64,000 bases of DNA from Dyella marensis (GTDB lineage Bacteria; Pseudomonadota; Gammaproteobacteria; Xanthomonadales; Rhodanobacteraceae): assembly GCF_900112865.1 (NCBI RefSeq), contig NZ_FONH01000009.1, forward strand, positions 62,001 to 126,000. Direction: 5' to 3'. The notes under the pieces were generated by a model. That model was not told where the DNA came from. It was given only the letters and a program-made list of their open reading frames with translations, and did no database searches. Positions 52,926 to 63,986 of this stretch are shown in pieces; the first letter of the stretch is position 1, and every line of letters starts with the position of its first letter. A program made the position numbers and the translations under genes.

Positions 52926-53096
52926 AGGCGGCCTTCCCGCCGCGACTGGTCGTCCGCGGGTCGTAGAGTCCGTTCCGGCCCCGCGGCGTGCGAGGCTTCC
53001 GGCCGGCGGGCTTCTTCCTCGTCAAGGCTCGCCGCTGCGACGACATGACCTGGGGCGCCCTCGTGCGCCCGCTGAGCCCGAAGGAACTTGAAGTCC

Positions 53097-54986
<1,890 letters not shown>

Positions 54987-54995
54987 AAAAAGCTC

Positions 54996-55117
54996 GTCAT
55001 TCCGGCGCAGGCCGGAATCCAGTAGCGACAGTGCTAGATTTTCGCGAAAGCGTTGGATGGATTCTTCGCGAGAATCCGGCGTTATCGCTACTGGATTCCG
55101 GCCTGCGCCGGAATGAC
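54996..55117. repeat. perfect 33-bp inverted repeat element
   Basis: The arms at 54996-55028 and 55085-55117 are exact reverse complements (GTCATTCCGGCGCAGGCCGG... / ...CCGGCCTGCGCCGGAATGAC) around a 56-bp spacer with its own TTCGCGAA-type symmetry. It follows speA closely and may act as its terminator or a mobile REP-like unit. A diverged copy is at 34321-34443. Confidence 0.88.
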
Positions 55118-55221
55118 GGAGTCGGGAAGGTTTTTCCCGGATGTCCATTCGTCGCATGGATGCGACGCCCGAGCTGTGCCAGCCTTGTTCGTCCCCCGCA
55201 TCCCCCATCGAAGGAGTGGTT

Positions 55222-56010
55222 ATGGCAGCAAGTCTCGAAGGCAAGGTCGCCTTGATCACCGGCGCCGCGAGTGGCCTGGGCAAGGCCATCGCGGAGCTCT
55301 ACGCGAAGAACGGCTGCGCCGTGGCGATCGCCGACATCAACCAGCAGGCCGCCGATGCGGCCGCCGCGGAGATCAAGGCCGCCGGCGGCAAGGCGATCGG
55401 CATCGCCATGGATGTCACCGACGAAGCGGCGGTGAACGCGGGCACCGACAAGGCGGTCGCCGAATTCGGCGCGCTGGATATCCTGATTTCCAACGCTGGC
55501 GTGCAGATCATCAACCCGATCGACCAGTTCGCCTTCGCCGACTGGAAGAAGATGCTGGCGATCCACCTCGACGGCGGCTTCCTCACCACCAAGGCCGCTT
55601 TGCAGCACATGTACAAGGGTGACCGCGGCGGCACCGTCATCTACATGGGCTCGGTGCATTCGCACGAGGCATCCAAGCTCAAATCCGCCTACGTTACCGC
55701 CAAGCACGGCCTGCTCGGCCTGGCGCGCACGCTGGCGAAGGAAGGCGCGGCGCACAACGTGCGTTCGCACGTGATCTGCCCGGGCTTCGTGCGCACGCCG
55801 CTGGTGGAAAAGCAGATTCCCGAGCAGGCCAAGGAGCTGGGCATCAGCGAGGCGGAAGTGATCAAGAACGTGATGCTCAAGGACACGGTCGACGGCACCT
55901 TCACCACGGTGGAAGACATCGCCGAAACCGCGCTGTTCCTCGCCGCGTTCCCCTCGGCCGCGCTCACCGGCCAGTCGATCGTGGTCAGCCACGGCTGGTA
56001 CATGCAGTAA
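55222..56010 (+). CDS. 3-hydroxybutyrate dehydrogenase
   Basis: A 262-residue SDR with TGAASGLG (13-20), an NAG block in [10 protein letters not shown], the catalytic YVTAK and the C-terminal [13 protein letters not shown] ending typical of D-3-hydroxybutyrate dehydrogenases (which usually end in DGGWTAQ). It interconverts 3-hydroxybutyrate and acetoacetate with NAD. The start at 55222 follows AAGGAG seven bases upstream. The next gene, acetoacetate decarboxylase, uses its product, and a patatin lipase or depolymerase-like gene follows, so this is a PHB/ketone-body set. Confidence 0.88.
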   Translation: MAASLEGKVALITGAASGLGKAIAELYAKNGCAVAIADINQQAADAAAAEIKAAGGKAIGIAMDVTDEAAVNAGTDKAVAEFGALDILISNAGVQIINPIDQFAFADWKKMLAIHLDGGFLTTKAALQHMYKGDRGGTVIYMGSVHSHEASKLKSAYVTAKHGLLGLARTLAKEGAAHNVRSHVICPGFVRTPLVEKQIPEQAKELGISEAEVIKNVMLKDTVDGTFTTVEDIAETALFLAAFPSAALTGQSIVVSHGWYMQ

Positions 56011-56116
56011 GCGTCGCCGCGCCCGCCCGCACCGAGCGGAGCGGGCGCTTCCCCGATTGCATGCAGTGCACGCCGACTGGCGTGCGCCAGACCGGATTGC
56101 CAAAGAGGATGGCTCG

Positions 56117-56869
56117 ATGAAGATCGCCGACGTCAAGGCCAATGCGTTCGCCATGCCGCTGACCAGCCCCGCGTTTCCGCGTGGGCCCTACCGTTTCGTC
56201 AATCGCGAGTTCCTGGTCATCACCTACCGCACCGATCCCGACGCGCTGCGCGCGGTGGTGCCCGAGCCGCTGGAAATCGGCGAGCCGCTGGTGAAGTACG
56301 AATTCATCCGCATGCCCGATTCCACCGGCTTCGGCGACTACACCGAGTCGGGCCAGGTGATCCCGGTGAGCTTCCAGGGCGTGCACGGCGGCTACGTGCA
56401 TTCGATGTATCTGAACGACCATCCGCCGATCGCCGGCGGCCGCGAGCTGTGGGGTTTTCCCAAGAAGTTGGCCAGTCCGGTGCTGGAAACCGAGATCGAT
56501 ACGCTGGTCGGCACGCTCGACTACGGCAAGGTGCGCGTGGCCAAGGCGACCATGGGCTTCAAGCACGCCGAGGCCGATCGCGCCGCAGTGCTGGCCGCGC
56601 TGGCCGCGCTGGCCGCGCCGAACTTCCTGCTCAAGATCATCCCGCACGTGGACGGCAGCCCGCGCATCTGCGAGCTGGTGCGTTACTTCACCACCGACGT
56701 CACGCTCAAGGGCGCCTGGACCGGCCCGGCCGCGCTGGAACTGCATCCGCACGCGCTGGCGCCGGTGGCCGAGCTGCCGGTGCTGAAGATCGAATCGGCC
56801 ATGCACTTCATCACCGACCTCACCCTCGGCTTGGGCGAAGTGGTGCACGACTACCTGGCGGAGGCTTGA
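56117..56869 (+). CDS. adc: acetoacetate decarboxylase
   Basis: A 250-residue acetoacetate decarboxylase: acetoacetate to acetone and CO2 through a Schiff base. The catalytic lysine region [14 protein letters not shown] (K116/K117) matches ELSGYPKKL of the clostridial enzyme. Other blocks: [25 protein letters not shown] and [12 protein letters not shown]. The start at 56117 follows AGGATGG. It lies 106 bp after the 3-hydroxybutyrate dehydrogenase gene and 5 bp before the patatin, all on one strand. Confidence 0.92.
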   Translation: MKIADVKANAFAMPLTSPAFPRGPYRFVNREFLVITYRTDPDALRAVVPEPLEIGEPLVKYEFIRMPDSTGFGDYTESGQVIPVSFQGVHGGYVHSMYLNDHPPIAGGRELWGFPKKLASPVLETEIDTLVGTLDYGKVRVAKATMGFKHAEADRAAVLAALAALAAPNFLLKIIPHVDGSPRICELVRYFTTDVTLKGAWTGPAALELHPHALAPVAELPVLKIESAMHFITDLTLGLGEVVHDYLAEA

Positions 56870-56874
56870 GTCCC

Positions 56875-58053
56875 ATGGCTAACGACACGCAAGGCGCGGC
56901 CAAGGAAGGCCTGGCCAAGATGGTCGGCGAGGCTTACTCCACCGTGGCCCTGGTGCTGCAGGGCGGCGGCGCGCTCGGCGCCTACCAGGCCGGCGTGTAC
57001 CAGGCGCTGGCCGAGGCGGACCTGCGGCCGCGCTGGCTTGCCGGCATCTCGATCGGGGCGCTCAACGCGGCGATCATTGCCGGCAATCCGATCGGGCATC
57101 GCGTGGAAAAGCTACGCGAGTTCTGGGAGACCATCTGCAAGCCGCCGTATTTCCCGGCGACGCCCGCGTTCGACAGCAGCGGCTGGCCGCTGGCGCTGCA
57201 GAACGGGTTCAGCAGCCTGGCCGCATGGCGCGCGCTGCTCGAGGGGCAGGCGGGTTTCTTCGTACCGCGCATGCCGCCGCCGTTCCTGCCGTTCCGTCGC
57301 GCCTCCGGCCCCGGCGAGGTGAGCTGGTACGACACCGGCCCGCTGCGCAGCACGCTGGAGCGGCTGGTGGATTTCGACCGCATCAACGACGCGCGCTCGA
57401 TGCGCGTCTCGGTGGGCGCGGTGAACGTGCGCACCGGCAACTTCGCCTATTTCGACAACACGCACGGCAAGCTGCGGGTGGAGCACTTCATGGCTTCCGG
57501 CGCGCTGCCGCCGGGTTTTCCCGCGGTGGAGATCGACGGCGAGTACTACTGGGACGGCGGCATGGTCTCCAACACACCGCTGTACAAGGTGCTGTCCGAC
57601 CGGCCCTGCCACGATGCGCTGATCTTCCAGGTGGACCTGTGGCGCGCCATCGGCGAGCTGCCGCGCGACCTGGCCGGCGTGGCCGAGCGCTCCAAGGAAA
57701 TCCAGTATTCCAGCCGCACCCGCCTGATCACCGAGTACATGCGGCTGAACCAGGAAAACCAGCGCCTGCTGCACGACCTGATGGCGCTGGTGCCGCCGGA
57801 GAAGTACGACGATCCGGCCTTCCGCCGCGCACAGGCGCAGGCCTCCGGCGCGTTGACCAATCTGATCCACCTGATCTACCGCGACAAGCCGTACGAAGGG
57901 CACTACAAGGACTACGAGTTCAGCCTGACCAGCATGCGTTCGCACTGGGACAGCGGCCTGGCCGACATGCGCCACACGCTGGCGCATCCGCATTGGCTGG
58001 AGCGGCCGACGCCGGAGCAGCCGTTCGTCACGCACGACGTGCACCGCAGCTAA
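56875..58053 (+). CDS. patatin-like phospholipase (PhaZ-like DUF3734 type)
   Basis: A 392-residue patatin. LQGGGALGAYQAGV is the oxyanion hole; the nucleophile Ser59 is in GISIG (57-61); the Asp of the dyad is in YYWDGGMVSNTPL. The C-terminal DUF3734-like extension (LMALVPPEKYDDPAFRRA, DKPYEGHYKDYEFSLTSMRSHW) is found in patatins that sit next to 3-hydroxybutyrate dehydrogenase genes. It may release acyl groups from membranes or PHB; its role in this operon is inferred. It starts 5 bp after adc. Confidence 0.88.
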   Translation: MANDTQGAAKEGLAKMVGEAYSTVALVLQGGGALGAYQAGVYQALAEADLRPRWLAGISIGALNAAIIAGNPIGHRVEKLREFWETICKPPYFPATPAFDSSGWPLALQNGFSSLAAWRALLEGQAGFFVPRMPPPFLPFRRASGPGEVSWYDTGPLRSTLERLVDFDRINDARSMRVSVGAVNVRTGNFAYFDNTHGKLRVEHFMASGALPPGFPAVEIDGEYYWDGGMVSNTPLYKVLSDRPCHDALIFQVDLWRAIGELPRDLAGVAERSKEIQYSSRTRLITEYMRLNQENQRLLHDLMALVPPEKYDDPAFRRAQAQASGALTNLIHLIYRDKPYEGHYKDYEFSLTSMRSHWDSGLADMRHTLAHPHWLERPTPEQPFVTHDVHRS

Positions 58054-58108
58054 CATAGGCCACTCCGTCCCCCGGGGCGGCCATGTTTCTTATCGCTGGA
58101 ATCTCCCG

Positions 58109-58969
58109 ATGACGTTCAAGGCAGCTTTCGTCGGTCTCGGCGCCATGGGCGCGCCGATGGCCGGGCATCTGAAATCCAAGGGCCTGCTGCATGCGGTGGC
58201 CAATCGCACCCAGGCCAAGGCCGACGCGCTGGCGCGCGAGCTGGGCGTGGTGGCGCCGCCACTGGAGCAGCTGGCCGCGCAATGCGAGGTGATCGCGCTG
58301 TGCGTGACGGCCGATGCCGATGTGCTGGCCACCATCGACACCATGCTGCCGCATCTAAAGCGCGGCGCCGTCGTGGTCGACCACTCCACCGTGGCACCGG
58401 ACACCGCCAAGCGCGCCGCCGCGCGGCTGGCCACCGCGGGCGTGGATTTCCTCGATGCGCCGGTATCCGGCGGCGTGGAAGGCGCGAAGAACGGCAAGCT
58501 GTCGGTGATGGTCGGCGGCGACGCCGCGGTGCTGGAGCGCGCGCGTCCCGTGCTCGAAGCCTACGCGTTGCGCGTCACCCACCTCGGCGACGTCGGCGCC
58601 GGCCAGGCCACCAAGGCGGTGAATCAGGTACTGGTGGCCGGTATCGCCCAGGCGGTATGCGAAGGCCTGGCGCTGGGCGAAGCGCTGGGACTGGAAGCGG
58701 AGCGCCTGCTGCCGACGCTGGGTGCCGGTGCGGCGGGCAGCTGGTTTCTGGAAAAGCGCGGCGCCACCATGCTGCGCGACGAGTTCAGCGTCGGCTTCAA
58801 GCTGGCGCTGCTGCACAAGGACCTGGGCATCGTGAAGCGCATCGCCGAGGGCGCGGGCACGGATCGCACGGTGATCGAGAAATCGCTGGCCGACTATGCC
58901 GAGCTGATGAGCCAGGGTTATGGCGACGACGATATCTCGGCGCTGATCCGGCTCAAGCGCAAGCGCTGA
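58109..58969 (+). CDS. NAD(P)-dependent beta-hydroxyacid dehydrogenase (3-hydroxyisobutyrate dehydrogenase-like)
   Basis: A 286-residue enzyme with the Rossmann GLGAMGAPMA, the substrate motif FLDAPVSGGVEGAKNGKLSVMVGG and the catalytic Lys in GAGQATKAVNQ. Family members oxidise 3-hydroxyisobutyrate, tartronate semialdehyde or related acids. A substrate cannot be chosen by eye; the nearby ketone-body genes suggest a role in small hydroxyacids. It begins 55 bp after the patatin. Confidence 0.88.
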   Translation: MTFKAAFVGLGAMGAPMAGHLKSKGLLHAVANRTQAKADALARELGVVAPPLEQLAAQCEVIALCVTADADVLATIDTMLPHLKRGAVVVDHSTVAPDTAKRAAARLATAGVDFLDAPVSGGVEGAKNGKLSVMVGGDAAVLERARPVLEAYALRVTHLGDVGAGQATKAVNQVLVAGIAQAVCEGLALGEALGLEAERLLPTLGAGAAGSWFLEKRGATMLRDEFSVGFKLALLHKDLGIVKRIAEGAGTDRTVIEKSLADYAELMSQGYGDDDISALIRLKRKR

Positions 58970-58973
58970 GCGG

Positions 58974-59067
58974 CGTAGGTTGGGGTGAGCCGCAGGCGAA
59001 CCCCAACACAGTCACGTCCAAGCGCGTCGCACTGTTGGGGTTCGCCTGCGGCTCACCCCAACCTACG
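58974..59067. repeat. REP-like facing repeat pair
   Basis: CGTAGGTTGGGGTGAGCCGCAGGCGAACCCCAAC and its reverse complement, 94 bp, between convergent genes (hydroxyacid dehydrogenase and SPOR protein). Confidence 0.85.
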
Positions 59068-59082
59068 CCGGGTGATGGCGCT

Positions 59083-59814
59083 TCAGCGGCCTTCCTTCAG
59101 CGCAATCGCGTTGAAGCCGGCCGAGGACAGGCGCTGCTTGGTCGATTCCAGTTCGGTGGCCGACTTGAACGGACCCAGGCGCACGCGGTTGTAGGTCTGG
59201 CCGTTGACGTTGACCGAGGCCACGTTGGCGACGAAACCCTGCAGGGCCAGCTTGGCCTTCAGGCTTTCCGCATCCGTGGCGCTCGGGAACGCGCCGACCT
59301 GCAGCAGATAGCCGCCACCACCCGTAGCGGGCGGCGGCACGGCGGCGGGGGCCGCGGTGACGTTCTCGGTGACCGCCGCCGGCGCATTCGCCGCCGCGGC
59401 GCGCTGCGCGGCCGCCTGCTGCTGGGCCTGCTGCGCCGCCTGGGCGGCCTGCGCCTGCTGCGCGGCGGCCTGCTTCTGCTGTTCGGCGCGCGCCTGTGCG
59501 CTGATCTCCGCGTCGGGGATGCGCACTTCCTTCTCCGACAGCACCGAGTAGAAGTCGAACTGCGGCTTCTTCGGCGCGGCCGCGGATTCGCTGGCGGTCG
59601 GTTCCACCGCGCCGGCATCGCTGCCGTGCTGGGCGGTGGCCTGTGCGTTGGGCTGCGGCGCGTCGCCGGCACGGCCGCCCATCGGCAGCTTGCCGCGCAT
59701 GGCGAACATCAGCAGCGCGCCGACCGCGATGCCGACGATGGCCCAGCCCCAGGCCGGAAAACCGCCGCTGTTATTGCGCACGGCCTGACGGCCCTTGCCC
59801 TTGCGTGCTGCCAT
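59083..59814 (-). CDS. SPOR-domain cell-division-type membrane protein
   Basis: A 243-residue bitopic protein: N-terminal cytoplasmic basic tail (MAARKGKGRQAVRNN), one span (PAWGWAIVGIAVGALLMFAM), an Ala/Gln-rich linker (about 105-150) and a C-terminal SPOR domain (YLLQVGAFPSATDAESLKAKL, VRLGPFKSATELESTKQRL). SPOR domains bind denuded glycan at the septum, and FtsN has this plan. It lies directly after argS, a location also seen for ftsN-like genes in gammaproteobacteria, so it may be FtsN; this is not certain. Its start is adjacent to the argS stop. Confidence 0.87.
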   Translation of the reverse strand: MAARKGKGRQAVRNNSGGFPAWGWAIVGIAVGALLMFAMRGKLPMGGRAGDAPQPNAQATAQHGSDAGAVEPTASESAAAPKKPQFDFYSVLSEKEVRIPDAEISAQARAEQQKQAAAQQAQAAQAAQQAQQQAAAQRAAAANAPAAVTENVTAAPAAVPPPATGGGGYLLQVGAFPSATDAESLKAKLALQGFVANVASVNVNGQTYNRVRLGPFKSATELESTKQRLSSAGFNAIALKEGR

Positions 59815-61503
59815 TTACATGCTCTCCGGGGCGCTGAGGCCCAGCAAATCCAGACCGTTCCTGAGCACCTGCCGCGTAGCCACCACCAGAGCGAGGCGGG
59901 CATCGCGCAGGTCCTTGTCGTCGACCAGGAACTGGTGCGAGTTGTAGTACGTGTGCAAGGCGTTCGCCAGTTCGCGCAGCCAGGTGGCGATCACGTGCGG
60001 CTCGAGGTTCACCGCGGCGGCTTCCACCTGTTCCGGGTACTTGGACAGCTCGGTGAACAGGATCTGTTCGTGCTCGTTGTCCAGGCGTTCCAGCTGCGCC
60101 TGGCCATTGTGCAGATCGAAGGTGAACCCCTTCTCGCCGGCCTGGCGCAGCACGCTGCATACGCGGGCATGGGCGTACTGGATGTAGTAGACCGGGTTGT
60201 CGTTGCTCTGCGAGCGCGCCAGGTCGATGTCGAACACCAGCTGCGAATCGGCCTTGCGCGAGATCAGGAAGTAGCGCGTCGCGTCCTTGCCCACTTCGTC
60301 GATCAGGTCGCGCAGGGTGACGTAGCTGCCGGCGCGCTTGGAGATCTTCACCTCCTCGCCGCCGCGCATCACCGTGACCATCTGGTGCAGCACGTATTCC
60401 GGCCAGCCCTTGGGGATACCGCAGTCCAGCGCCTGCAGGCCGGCCTTCACGCGGGCCAGGCTGCCATGATGGTCCGAGCCCAGCTCGGTGATGGCGCGCA
60501 CGTAGCCGCGCTGCCACTTGCTGCGGTGATAGGCCACGTCCGGCACGAAATACGTAAACGTGCCGTCGGACTTGCGCATCACGCGGTCCTTGTCGTCGCC
60601 GAAGTCGGTCGAACGCAGCCACAGCGCGCCGCCTTCCTCATAGGTGTGGCCATGCGCGACCAGCTCGCGCACGGTCTCATCCACCTTGCCGCCGGTGTAC
60701 AGCGAGGACTCCAGGAAGTAGGTGTCGAAGCCGACGCCGAAGGCCTTCAGGTCCAGGTCCTGCTCGCGGCGCAGGCTGGCCACGGCGAACTGGCGGATGG
60801 CGTCGAGGTTCTCCGCGTCCCTGGCGCCAGTGACGGTCTGGCCGTCGGCCACCACGGACTCGCCGGCCATGTAGGCGCGGGCTACGTCGGCGATGTAGTC
60901 GCCGCGGTAGCCGTCCTCCGGCCAGCCGGCATCGCCCGGGGCCAGGCCGCGCGCGCGTGCCTGCACCGAGATGGCCAGGTTCTGGATCTGCACGCCGGCA
61001 TCGTTGTAGTAGAACTCGCGCTGCACCGCCCAGCCGTTGGCGTCGAGCAGGCGGCTCAGGCAGTCGCCGATCGCCGCGGCGCGGCCGTGGCCGACATGCA
61101 GCGGGCCGGTGGGATTGGCCGAGACGAATTCCACACCGGCGGTGACGCCCTTGCCGCTGTCGTTGCGGCCATAGGCGTCGCCCTCGACAAAGATGCGGCG
61201 CAGCTCGGCGTGATAGGCGCCCGGCGCGAGGAAGAAATTGATGAAGCCGGGGCCGGCGATCTCCACCTTGGCCACCTGGGCGTTGGCGGGCAGGGCGGCC
61301 ACCAGCTTCTCGGCCAGCTCGCGCGGCTTGGCGCGGGCCGGCTTGGCCAGCAGCATGGCCGCGTTGCTGGCGAAATCGCCGTGTTCGCGGCTGCGCGTGC
61401 GCTCGATCACGAAGTTCGGCACCTCGAGCTCGGCGGGCAGAGTGGAGTCGTTCTGCAGGGACCGGATGGCCTGCAGCAGCAAATCGCGCAGCGCTTGTTT
61501 CAC
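59815..61503 (-). CDS. argS: arginyl-tRNA synthetase
   Basis: A 562-residue class I synthetase. The HIGH motif appears as HVGHGR in [17 protein letters not shown] and the KMSKS position as KISKRAG. The N-terminal Add1 domain ([18 protein letters not shown]) and the C-terminal anticodon domain are complete. The GTG at 61503 is chosen because it gives the typical family N-terminus ([13 protein letters not shown]); no in-frame ATG is nearer. It is followed immediately by the SPOR gene. Confidence 0.96.
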   Translation of the reverse strand: MKQALRDLLLQAIRSLQNDSTLPAELEVPNFVIERTRSREHGDFASNAAMLLAKPARAKPRELAEKLVAALPANAQVAKVEIAGPGFINFFLAPGAYHAELRRIFVEGDAYGRNDSGKGVTAGVEFVSANPTGPLHVGHGRAAAIGDCLSRLLDANGWAVQREFYYNDAGVQIQNLAISVQARARGLAPGDAGWPEDGYRGDYIADVARAYMAGESVVADGQTVTGARDAENLDAIRQFAVASLRREQDLDLKAFGVGFDTYFLESSLYTGGKVDETVRELVAHGHTYEEGGALWLRSTDFGDDKDRVMRKSDGTFTYFVPDVAYHRSKWQRGYVRAITELGSDHHGSLARVKAGLQALDCGIPKGWPEYVLHQMVTVMRGGEEVKISKRAGSYVTLRDLIDEVGKDATRYFLISRKADSQLVFDIDLARSQSNDNPVYYIQYAHARVCSVLRQAGEKGFTFDLHNGQAQLERLDNEHEQILFTELSKYPEQVEAAAVNLEPHVIATWLRELANALHTYYNSHQFLVDDKDLRDARLALVVATRQVLRNGLDLLGLSAPESM

Positions 61504-61869
61504 GGGGCTGGGTCTGGCTTCGATGGAACCGGCAATCCTAGCAGAGCGGGCGGGCGCTCTCCGAGCGGTAAGAGGGCGCCGGAAAGGCGGGCTGGGGCAT
61601 GCTGCGGCGCGGCTGCGGGGCTGTGGATAACTCTGTGGGGAAAGTAGGCGCGGTGGAGCGGTGCCGTGGTTTTCGCGTGGCGGAAACCTCTGTGTCACGT
61701 AAATTTCCATGATGGATCAATGTGTTGCACGGACAATTTCACATCCGTCGATGAAATGCTCGCTAACAGGCCATCCGCGGCCAATGTGCATAAGTCGCGC
61801 CGACGCGGTTTCGGCAAGAGCCCGGCAAGACGTCACGCCCCTGTCATGCCGCGTTGCGACAATCTCATC

Positions 61870-61977
61870 CGTACCCCAAGCACCCTCCCCGCTGACGGGT
61901 ACGCGAGACGCCGTCCCTCTCACCCTCCCCAAAAACGGCCTGACGGCGCGGTTCCCCACCGCGCCGTTATTTTTTGG
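61870..61977 (+). ncRNA. probable sX13-like small RNA with C-rich loops
   Basis: About 108 nt with three stem-loops: CGTACCC/GGGTACG (61870-61876, 61897-61903) with a loop holding CACCCTCCCC; GCCGT/ACGGC (61910-61914, 61935-61939) with a loop holding CACCCTCCCC again; and a terminator hairpin with TCCCC in its loop. Three hairpins with unpaired C-rich motifs are the hallmark of sX13-type regulators of Xanthomonas, which act on G-rich ribosome binding sites with Hfq. The start is an estimate: GACAAT at 61858-61863 could be the -10, but no -35 is clear. The strand follows from the T-tract. Confidence 0.6.
61943..61977 (+). terminator. strong Rho-independent terminator of the candidate sRNA
   Basis: ACGGCGCGGT-TCCCC-ACCGCGCCGT, a perfect 10-bp stem followed by TATTTTTTGG on the + strand. 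No + strand protein gene ends here, so it must serve an RNA transcribed through this gap. Confidence 0.9.
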
Positions 61978-62012
61978 AGATGTTCCCGGCCGCCGGGGGC
62001 GAACCGGCCGGA

Positions 62013-62684
62013 TCAGATCATGCCCAGCGACGCCATGGAGACCGGCTCCGCCGCGCCGATCACCAGGTGATCCAGTACGCGCACCTCGATCAATTGCAGC
62101 GCCTCGCGCAGGCTGCGGGTGATGGCGCGGTCCGCCACGCTGGGTTCGGCCACGCCGGAAGGGTGGTTGTGGGCGAGGATTACCGCGCTGGCGTTGTGCT
62201 TGAGGCAGGCGCGCACCACCTCGCGCGGATGCACGCTGGCGCCGTCCACCGTGCCGCGAAACAGCTCCTCGTAGCCGAGCACGCGATGGCGGTTGTCCAG
62301 GTACAGGCAGGCGAACACTTCGTAGGGCAGGTGGCGCAGCTTGGCGCGGAGGAACTCGCCGCTGTCGCGCGCGCTGTGCAGGGAGGTGCGCGCGGTCAGC
62401 TGCTCGTTCAAGGAACGGCGCGCCAGTTCCAGTGCGGCGACCAGGCGCGCCCGCTTGGCCGGGCCGATGCCGGCCATGCGCGTGGTATTGGCGGGGTCGA
62501 CCAGCAGCGCATGCAGGCCGCCGGCCTCCGTAAGCAGCTGGCGCCCGAGAGTCAGCGCATCGGCGCCGGCCACGCCGCTGCCGAGCAGGATGGCGAGCAG
62601 CTCGGCGTCCGACAGCGCGGTGCTGCCTCGCTGCAGGAGTTTTTCGCGGGGGCGTTCCCCTTCTGGCCAGTCTCGAATGCTCAT
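62013..62684 (-). CDS. radC: RadC-family JAB-domain protein
   Basis: A 223-residue RadC. N-terminal UPF0758 domain (MSIRDWPEGERPREKLLQRG, LLAILLGSG; helix-hairpin-helix MAGIGPAKRARLVAALEL) and C-terminal MPN/JAB metallopeptidase-like domain with HNHPSG and the following D (ILAHNHPSGVAEPSVADRAIT). Its biochemical role is unclear in spite of the DNA-repair name. It is divergent from coaBC with 96 bp between starts. Confidence 0.94.
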   Translation of the reverse strand: MSIRDWPEGERPREKLLQRGSTALSDAELLAILLGSGVAGADALTLGRQLLTEAGGLHALLVDPANTTRMAGIGPAKRARLVAALELARRSLNEQLTARTSLHSARDSGEFLRAKLRHLPYEVFACLYLDNRHRVLGYEELFRGTVDGASVHPREVVRACLKHNASAVILAHNHPSGVAEPSVADRAITRSLREALQLIEVRVLDHLVIGAAEPVSMASLGMI

Positions 62685-62780
62685 TCGTCCACGATGCCGC
62701 AGGGGCGCCTGCGTGTGCAGCGGAGGACGCAGTCGATTCCGGTAAGCTAGGCGTCTGCCCGTTTGTCAGGCCTGTCCTAC

Positions 62781-63986
62781 ATGCAACTTGCCAACCGTCG
62801 CATCCTGCTCGGCGTGTCGGGCGGCATCGCCGCCTATAAAGCCTGCGAGCTGGTCCGCCGCCTGCGCGACCTCGGCGCCCAGGTCCGCGTGGTGATGACG
62901 GAGAGCGCCACCCATTTCGTCAGCGCCACCACTTTCCAGGCCCTGTCCGGCGAGGCCGTGCGGGTCAGCCTGTGGGACGAGCAGGCCGAGATGGCCATGG
63001 GCCATATCGAGCTGGCCCGCTGGGCCGAGCGGATCATCGTCGCGCCGGCCAGCGCCGACCTGATTGCCCGCCTCGCGCATGGCATGGCCAACGACCTGCT
63101 TACCACGCTGTGCCTGGCCAGCGCCGCGCCGCTGTACGTCGCGCCGGCGATGAACCAGCAGATGTGGGCGCATCCGGCGGTGCAGGAAAACGTCGACACG
63201 CTGCGCCGCCGCGGCGTGCACCTGCTTGGTCCGGCCTCGGGCGACCAGGCCTGCGGTGACATCGGCTCCGGCCGCATGCTGGAGGCACTGGAACTGCGCG
63301 AGGCGCTGGTCGCCTCGTTCGGCGACGGCGCGCTGCGCGGACTGAAGATGGTGGTGAGCGCGGGTCCGACCTATGAGGACATTGATCCGGTGCGTTTCAT
63401 CGGCAACCGCAGTTCCGGGCGGATGGGCTTCGCCGTGGCCGGCGCCGCGGCGGATGCAGGCGCGCAGGTGACCCTGGTCGCCGGCCCGGTGCACCTGGAC
63501 ACGCCGCGCGGCGTGGCGCGCCGCGTCGACGTGCGCAGCGCCGCCGAGATGCATGCCGCCGTGCTGGCCGCCACCGCCGCTGCGGACATTTATGTCGGCG
63601 CCGCCGCGGTGGGCGACTACCGGCCGGCCAGCCCCGCTGCACAGAAGATCAAGAAGCAGGCCGGCGCGGGGCTGACCCTCGCGCTGGCCGAGAATCCCGA
63701 CATCCTCGCCAGCCTGGCCGCGCAAACCGTGCACCCTTTCCTGGTCGGATTCGCCGCGGAAACGCATGATGTGGCGGATTACGCGCAGGACAAGCTCCGG
63801 CGCAAGGGATTGGACATGATCGCGGCAAACCTGGTGGGCAACGGCCTCGGCTTCGAGGCCGCGGACAACGCATTGAACCTGTACTGGCCTGGCGGCTCGC
63901 TGGAGCTGGCGCGCGCCGACAAGGAAACCCTCGCGCGTCAACTGGTGGCGAGCATCGCGCAGCGCTACCGGGCGGCGCGCTCATGA
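62781..63986 (+). CDS. coaBC: bifunctional phosphopantothenoylcysteine decarboxylase / phosphopantothenate-cysteine ligase
   Basis: A 401-residue CoaBC enzyme for coenzyme A synthesis. The CoaC flavoprotein half has [18 protein letters not shown], the PAMNQQMW motif and the conserved Cys-containing loop [12 protein letters not shown]. The CoaB half has [24 protein letters not shown] and [14 protein letters not shown]. The start at 62781 ([15 protein letters not shown]) fits the family. Its TGA overlaps the next ATG, as in the common coaBC-dut order. Confidence 0.96.
   Translation: MQLANRRILLGVSGGIAAYKACELVRRLRDLGAQVRVVMTESATHFVSATTFQALSGEAVRVSLWDEQAEMAMGHIELARWAERIIVAPASADLIARLAHGMANDLLTTLCLASAAPLYVAPAMNQQMWAHPAVQENVDTLRRRGVHLLGPASGDQACGDIGSGRMLEALELREALVASFGDGALRGLKMVVSAGPTYEDIDPVRFIGNRSSGRMGFAVAGAAADAGAQVTLVAGPVHLDTPRGVARRVDVRSAAEMHAAVLAATAAADIYVGAAAVGDYRPASPAAQKIKKQAGAGLTLALAENPDILASLAAQTVHPFLVGFAAETHDVADYAQDKLRRKGLDMIAANLVGNGLGFEAADNALNLYWPGGSLELARADKETLARQLVASIAQRYRAARS

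Larger units (their letters stand above)
61504..62012. other. 509-bp region without protein gene (argS-radC)
   Basis: It carries two DnaA-box-like nonamers, TGTGGATAA (61622-61630) and TGTGCATAA (61785-61793), in the same orientation, the argS promoter, and at its right end a probable small RNA with terminator (61870-61977). No supported ORF. Confidence 0.6.

Noticed and set aside
58282..61647. Long + strand open frame across the SPOR and argS region
   Set aside because: It runs opposite to argS and the SPOR gene and has low-complexity Arg/Ala/Gly composition; it is a shadow frame.
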